Shown one piece after another: positions 60,589 through 64,000 of a stretch of 64,000 bases of DNA (the stretch's first letter is position 1; each line of letters starts with the position of its first letter). The position numbers and the translations under genes are program-made. Location: NCBI GenBank assembly GCA_020744425.1, contig JAGMUV010000002.1, positions 4,012,501 to 4,076,500 of the forward strand. The letters are read 5' to 3'. The notes under the pieces are model-generated. The model was not told the DNA's origin. It saw only the letters and a program-made list of their open reading frames with translations, and made no database searches. The stretch is from Dactylonectria macrodidyma. Taxonomy: Eukaryota > Ascomycota > Sordariomycetes > Hypocreales > Nectriaceae.

Positions 60589-61924
60589 CTAATACACCCA
60601 TCCTTGGAAGTTATCTACAAAAGTCACAGCCGAGCTGAGGTATAACTGATGGACATCGCCCCATATTCTCGACGCCTCTCGCATAGCGCGGATAGCTGAA
60701 TGAAATTAGTTGCGAATCAAATGGGATGTTGATGGAATATTTACCTTTTACAAAGTGTGCGTCCTTTGACCAGGCAGAGTTTAATGCCTTATCCTCCACG
60801 TACTTCCAGGTCTTGCCCTTTAGGTCGTGCTCAACATTGTCGGGATCAGGCAGCGGCCGTCCCTTGACGATGAAGATGGCCAAAACGAATAGCCACCACT
60901 CTCTTACCAGGCTAATGTGATATGCCTTCGGCAAGAAGGGCAATAGGACCCTTACGGCATGGCTGGTTTCCAAGAGATGAACAAGGAGGAAGTTGAAGGA
61001 ATGGGTTCCTGGTCGTACCGTCGCAACTAGCAAAGCGACGGCCGCCTCCTGGGATAGCTCGAATTGCTTCAGTGGATCGTCGATAACCCATGCATTCCAG
61101 TACTCGAGGATGAGAGCTTCGTGCTCAAAGAAGATGCCTTCCAGATCGCCCACACTAGAGTTTTCGGGTATAGAGTTGAACCGAGCATCCTTGGCTAACT
61201 TGGTAATGAGCTCAAGGGGCGAACCTGAGCTCAAAGGGGATGGTTTGGTGTAGGAGGAATCGTCGATGTACTTGTGTAAGAAGTTGTACTCTATGCAAAC
61301 AAGTCCTAGAGCCTCCATGGCCAATTCCTTACTATCCAATTCATAAGCAGTACTCAGGTGAACAAGAGAGTGACCGACTAGTGAAGCAAGTCAGCGCTTT
61401 GTACGGCATGTTCTGATGAAGGACGGATACGTACGGCTGCTGATTAGGCCATGGACCAAAGGCTCTTCGCCGAGGAACAAGAAATGGCTGACAACCTGTT
61501 TCCAGTCGTACGAAAATCGCATAGCCATTCTCTCTTCGAAGAAATCGACATAGGCACGTTGATACCTCCTGTCGCCGAAGAAATCTTCCCAGTCGTCATC
61601 AACGACCTCTGCTGGAGATGGCTCCCATGGTTCCAGCTCGAGAATCTGCTTGTCATAGATCTGATTCAGCTGAACATCAGTGGCACCGAGAAAATACGCA
61701 GAGCTCAGGATGTGAGGATTTTGGTTGTCGTATTGGAGATTGTGGTAGACCATGGAGTAGTTGGAATGGTTGGCCTTCAACAGATGTTTCAGACACCTTG
61801 CCCGCTTGTCCGGATTCGACTCAAGACGATGAACCTCGACTGGAGGTAAGTCGATTGACTGGGCTTTTGAGCCTGAGCTCAGGGCCCTGTTGACGATAGG
61901 TACGTAAGAAAGAAACCCGGCCAT
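60589..61924 (-). CDS. Questin-oxidase-like protein (AflY/HypX family, DUF4243)
   Basis: 409 residues in three exons: 61924-61435, 61377-60745 and 60695-60589, with GT-AG introns of 57 and 49 nt. The pattern LPPVEVHRLESNPDKRARCLKHLL..NHSNYSMVYHNLQYDNQNPHILSSAYFLGA, the later VSHFLFLGEEPLVHGLISSLGHSLVHLSTAYELDS (across the first splice) and REWWLFVLAIFIVKGRPLPD are typical of this family. Known members are Baeyer-Villiger-type oxygenases of anthraquinone pathways such as aflatoxin (AflY) and geodin (GedK). The spliced C-terminus reads AIRAMREASRIWGDVHQLYL. No polyketide synthase lies in the window and neighbours are housekeeping genes, so this copy may have another role. It shares a 314-bp promoter region with the divergent gene at 62239. 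A longer N-terminus is possible because the frame is open upstream. Confidence 0.87.
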
Positions 61925-62238
61925 TGTGAGAGAACTTTTGGCTTTATGTGAGAGGGAGGTAGCATTGCCATGACGTCCGATGTGAGAAGCCCAAGTTGTT
62001 CCGTTGGGGTCCTCGTCGGGCGCTAAAAATTGGCGGGGGCGGGCTTTTCCTTGGGGCACACCACTTGGAAGAGCCAGGCACGCGGCTCCAGGGGCTATGT
62101 CGCACGGACCAAGCAAAACTCATGTCGTCGCGACACAGTGACACCCAACAATGAGTTATCAATATCTTCAACCTTGCAATAGCCGATTTGAACGCGATTG
62201 TGCAGCGACCGCCTACGAGGTAGTTTGCCTGATTCGAA
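61925..62238. promoter_or_regulatory. 314-bp bidirectional promoter region
   Basis: This is the whole space between the divergent start codons of the questin-oxidase-like gene (61924, -) and the UBE3D-like gene (62239, +). It must contain both promoters unless a start is placed further upstream. No clear motif stands out. Confidence 0.5.
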
Positions 62239-63795
62239 ATGCCAGCTAACGGAGATTTCTTGGTATATGCCGAGCTTCTGTCCAATATCAGACAGATCTC
62301 GGTCGTTGCCTCGTTCTCGTCGCCAGTCAACGCGTCGACCAAGGCCGAGGTGTCACAACATGGCCGTCAGCTCCAGGTAGTTCATCAAGGGCATGCAGAG
62401 ATGGTTCTTCTGCCAGCACGGGTGGTAGCCCCAGCGGCTGCCTTGGCACTCAGGCAGGGAGTCCTGGATGTATCCTGGAGACTCCCTGTTGAACAGTCGG
62501 AGGCAAGATCCACGCACTTCTCCTTGGAGAACCAAGTGCTACCTTGGACATCTGTGGATATTGAGGCCGGCTCACGAATAGCCTGTCGGAAATGTGACAG
62601 CACGTTTGTCTCAAAGGGCACGATACGCGCTTGGAAGGACCTGCCGAGTGAGAATTGGGCTGAGATGATGGAGTTTTGGCATTGCCACAAGCCAAATGAC
62701 GACCACCAGCATGATACGGAGTCACTTGCGAGCAAAGGATATGGCGCCAATAATGCTATCTCCGCACAGCCAGGAATTGGCTTTGTTGATCTCACCTCTT
62801 TTCTCTTCTCGGAGTCGAACTGCGTCGGTTTGACGGTAAGTACTCAGCTTTGTGCCACTACTCATTCAGCCTCATTTGTGTTTCTTATCCACCCTGGCCC
62901 TCACTCGGGGAGAAAGAAGATGTCCATGTCGGTATCTAGAACCACTTAATGGTTTGGCCATCGATACAACTCCCCAAGAACCATGCTCTAGTCGTTCCCA
63001 CGCTGTGGGCAGGCAACTTGACAGAACCCTTCCCTTAGGGAACGGGTTTTTGAAAGGACCCTGGAGATGCAGTCTCTCTCCTTTCATCCAGCCTTTCCCA
63101 GATATGGAAGGCGGGAGATTGGCGAGAAGCAAATCTATCCTATAACAGTTTCTATGCACTTCGACATTTGACTCGTCGCTTACGCTCTCCAGTATTCCTC
63201 CTCCACCGTGGATGCCGGATTTGACCTCAGTTCTCTGGCACTTGATGATACAGCTCCAAGAAAGTTCCTCCATGTCTTCTGCAAGAAGTGTAACACAGAA
63301 GTCGGGCTTTTCAATGTGCTGGCATTGTCTGTGACTCTCTTCAAGTGGCAGATCACCTGTCAAACGTTTGCGCCGAGCCTAAATCCTAGTAGCTCCGAAT
63401 GTCTAGCAGCAACTTTGATGGCTACCATATCAAGATCCGGCTCATCTAAGTCAATAATTACACCGCATATGCTGGGTTCATCGCCACCGGAGCTAGACCA
63501 GCCCCGCACAGACTTATATCTTTGGGTATTGAACCCCAACGTCGTGTACTCATCTTCGTCCATCGAGGGGAGCAAGACCGCCATGAAGATACTATACAGA
63601 AGTATCGAACAAGAAGAGGGAAATAAATTGATCGAGTCTCTAAACTCGGATGTGCAAGAGATAAGCTTGCCTCAGCCGGCTATCGAAGCGGCGAAGGAGA
63701 CGCTCAAGTCGAGCAGTCTCCTACTGCCAACACGAGAGAGGACATTCAAGGAATGGGATGTCGGGCTACTTGAGCGGTGGGAGCTGAGTAATTAA
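62239..63795 (+). CDS. UBE3D/HECT_2-like ubiquitin ligase family protein
   Basis: Model of 399 residues, exons 62239-62835 and 63193-63795, both phase 0. The family (E2-binding protein with a HECT-like domain, UBE3D in animals) is suggested by the two CxxC zinc knuckles, CRKCDSTFV and HVFCKKCNTEVG, the conserved DLPSENWAEMMEFWHCHKP motif between them, GIGFVDLTSFLF, and an N-terminus NGDFLVYAELLSNIRQISV. Members bind E2 enzymes such as UBCH10. The implied intron of 357 nt (GTAAGT to CTCCAG) is much longer than others in this half of the window and contains stops in all frames used, so a small internal exon could be missed. ATG 62239 has AAA before it and is the first in frame. Confidence 0.82.
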
Positions 63796-64000
63796 TACCG
63801 ATTAAATATGTCAATCAAGGCACACTACTGATTGAACTGAGCACCTGTGTTATTATTCTCCCCGGACTATGTCATTGCAAATTCCACAGCTGGTGAAGGG
63901 ACAGTGTATTTAACACAGTGAGAGCGCTGAAATAACACCTTACACACAGTGCGTATTCTCGGACCAAACGGGTGATCACTGAGCAGGCAGCAACGAGGTT
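63796..64000. other. 3' flank at window edge
   Basis: 205 bp after the UBE3D-like stop codon. No gene is recognised. Confidence 0.5.

Noticed and set aside
60611..60744. Unspliced C-terminus of the questin-oxidase-like frame
   Set aside because: The unspliced reading loses the conserved AIRAMREASRIWG-type ending, which the 49-nt GT-AG intron at 60696-60744 restores.
62852..63145. 97-codon open frame inside the UBE3D-like intron
   Set aside because: It could only be reached through a 34-nt intron, too short for this genome, and its product does not resemble the family.

Overview
This window is nuclear DNA of a filamentous ascomycete. The genes carry short GT-AG introns of about 49-130 nt with CTAAC/CTGAC-like branch sites, coding sequence is GC-rich, intergenic spaces are long and gene-poor, and the encoded families (fungal amino acid permease, Mep-type ammonium transporter, long Pol X, CSN4, questin-oxidase-like protein, UBE3D-like ligase) fit Sordariomycetes, plausibly Hypocreales. 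The exact genus cannot be read from the sequence. I see no recognisable transposon gene, no virus-like gene and no secondary-metabolite cluster.

Layout. 1-2138 is upstream sequence of an amino acid permease (2139-4265, +). A convergent gene (5200-7628, -) encodes an NTF2-like-fold protein ending in six near-identical repeats of about 50 residues. It is divergent to VPS10 (10427-15035, +), the vacuolar sorting receptor. A disordered protein of unknown function follows (17327-20640, -), then a 5.3 kb gene-free stretch with small tandem repeats, then Mediator subunit MED16 (25952-29177, +, eight exons). After a second 4.5 kb gap come a large coiled-coil protein (33661-37204, +) and a polytopic membrane protein whose frame is interrupted by a TAG (38253-39265, +).

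The second half is denser: ammonium transporter (43215-44976, +), Pol X-family DNA polymerase (45714-48194, +, intronless), peroxisomal membrane protein 4 (49117-50169, +), the bifunctional purine enzyme ATIC (51132-53079, +), COP9 signalosome subunit 4 (53772-55093, +), an SGNH/GDSL hydrolase (55253-56333, -), an intron-containing tRNA-Leu(AAG) (57198-57296, -), the checkpoint clamp loader RAD17 (57550-60126, -), a questin-oxidase-like protein (60589-61924, -) and a UBE3D/HECT_2-like protein (62239-63795, +).

Taken together this is mainly core chromosomal content: nitrogen acquisition (permease and ammonium transporter, both with GATA-factor sites upstream), protein sorting, transcription, purine synthesis and DNA repair/checkpoint (Pol X and RAD17). 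The genes are individually transcribed and do not form a pathway cluster. The least explained items are the NTF2-like repeat protein, the TAG-interrupted membrane protein, a short reading frame that overlaps the VPS10 start codon, and an in-frame, stop-free intron in MED16.
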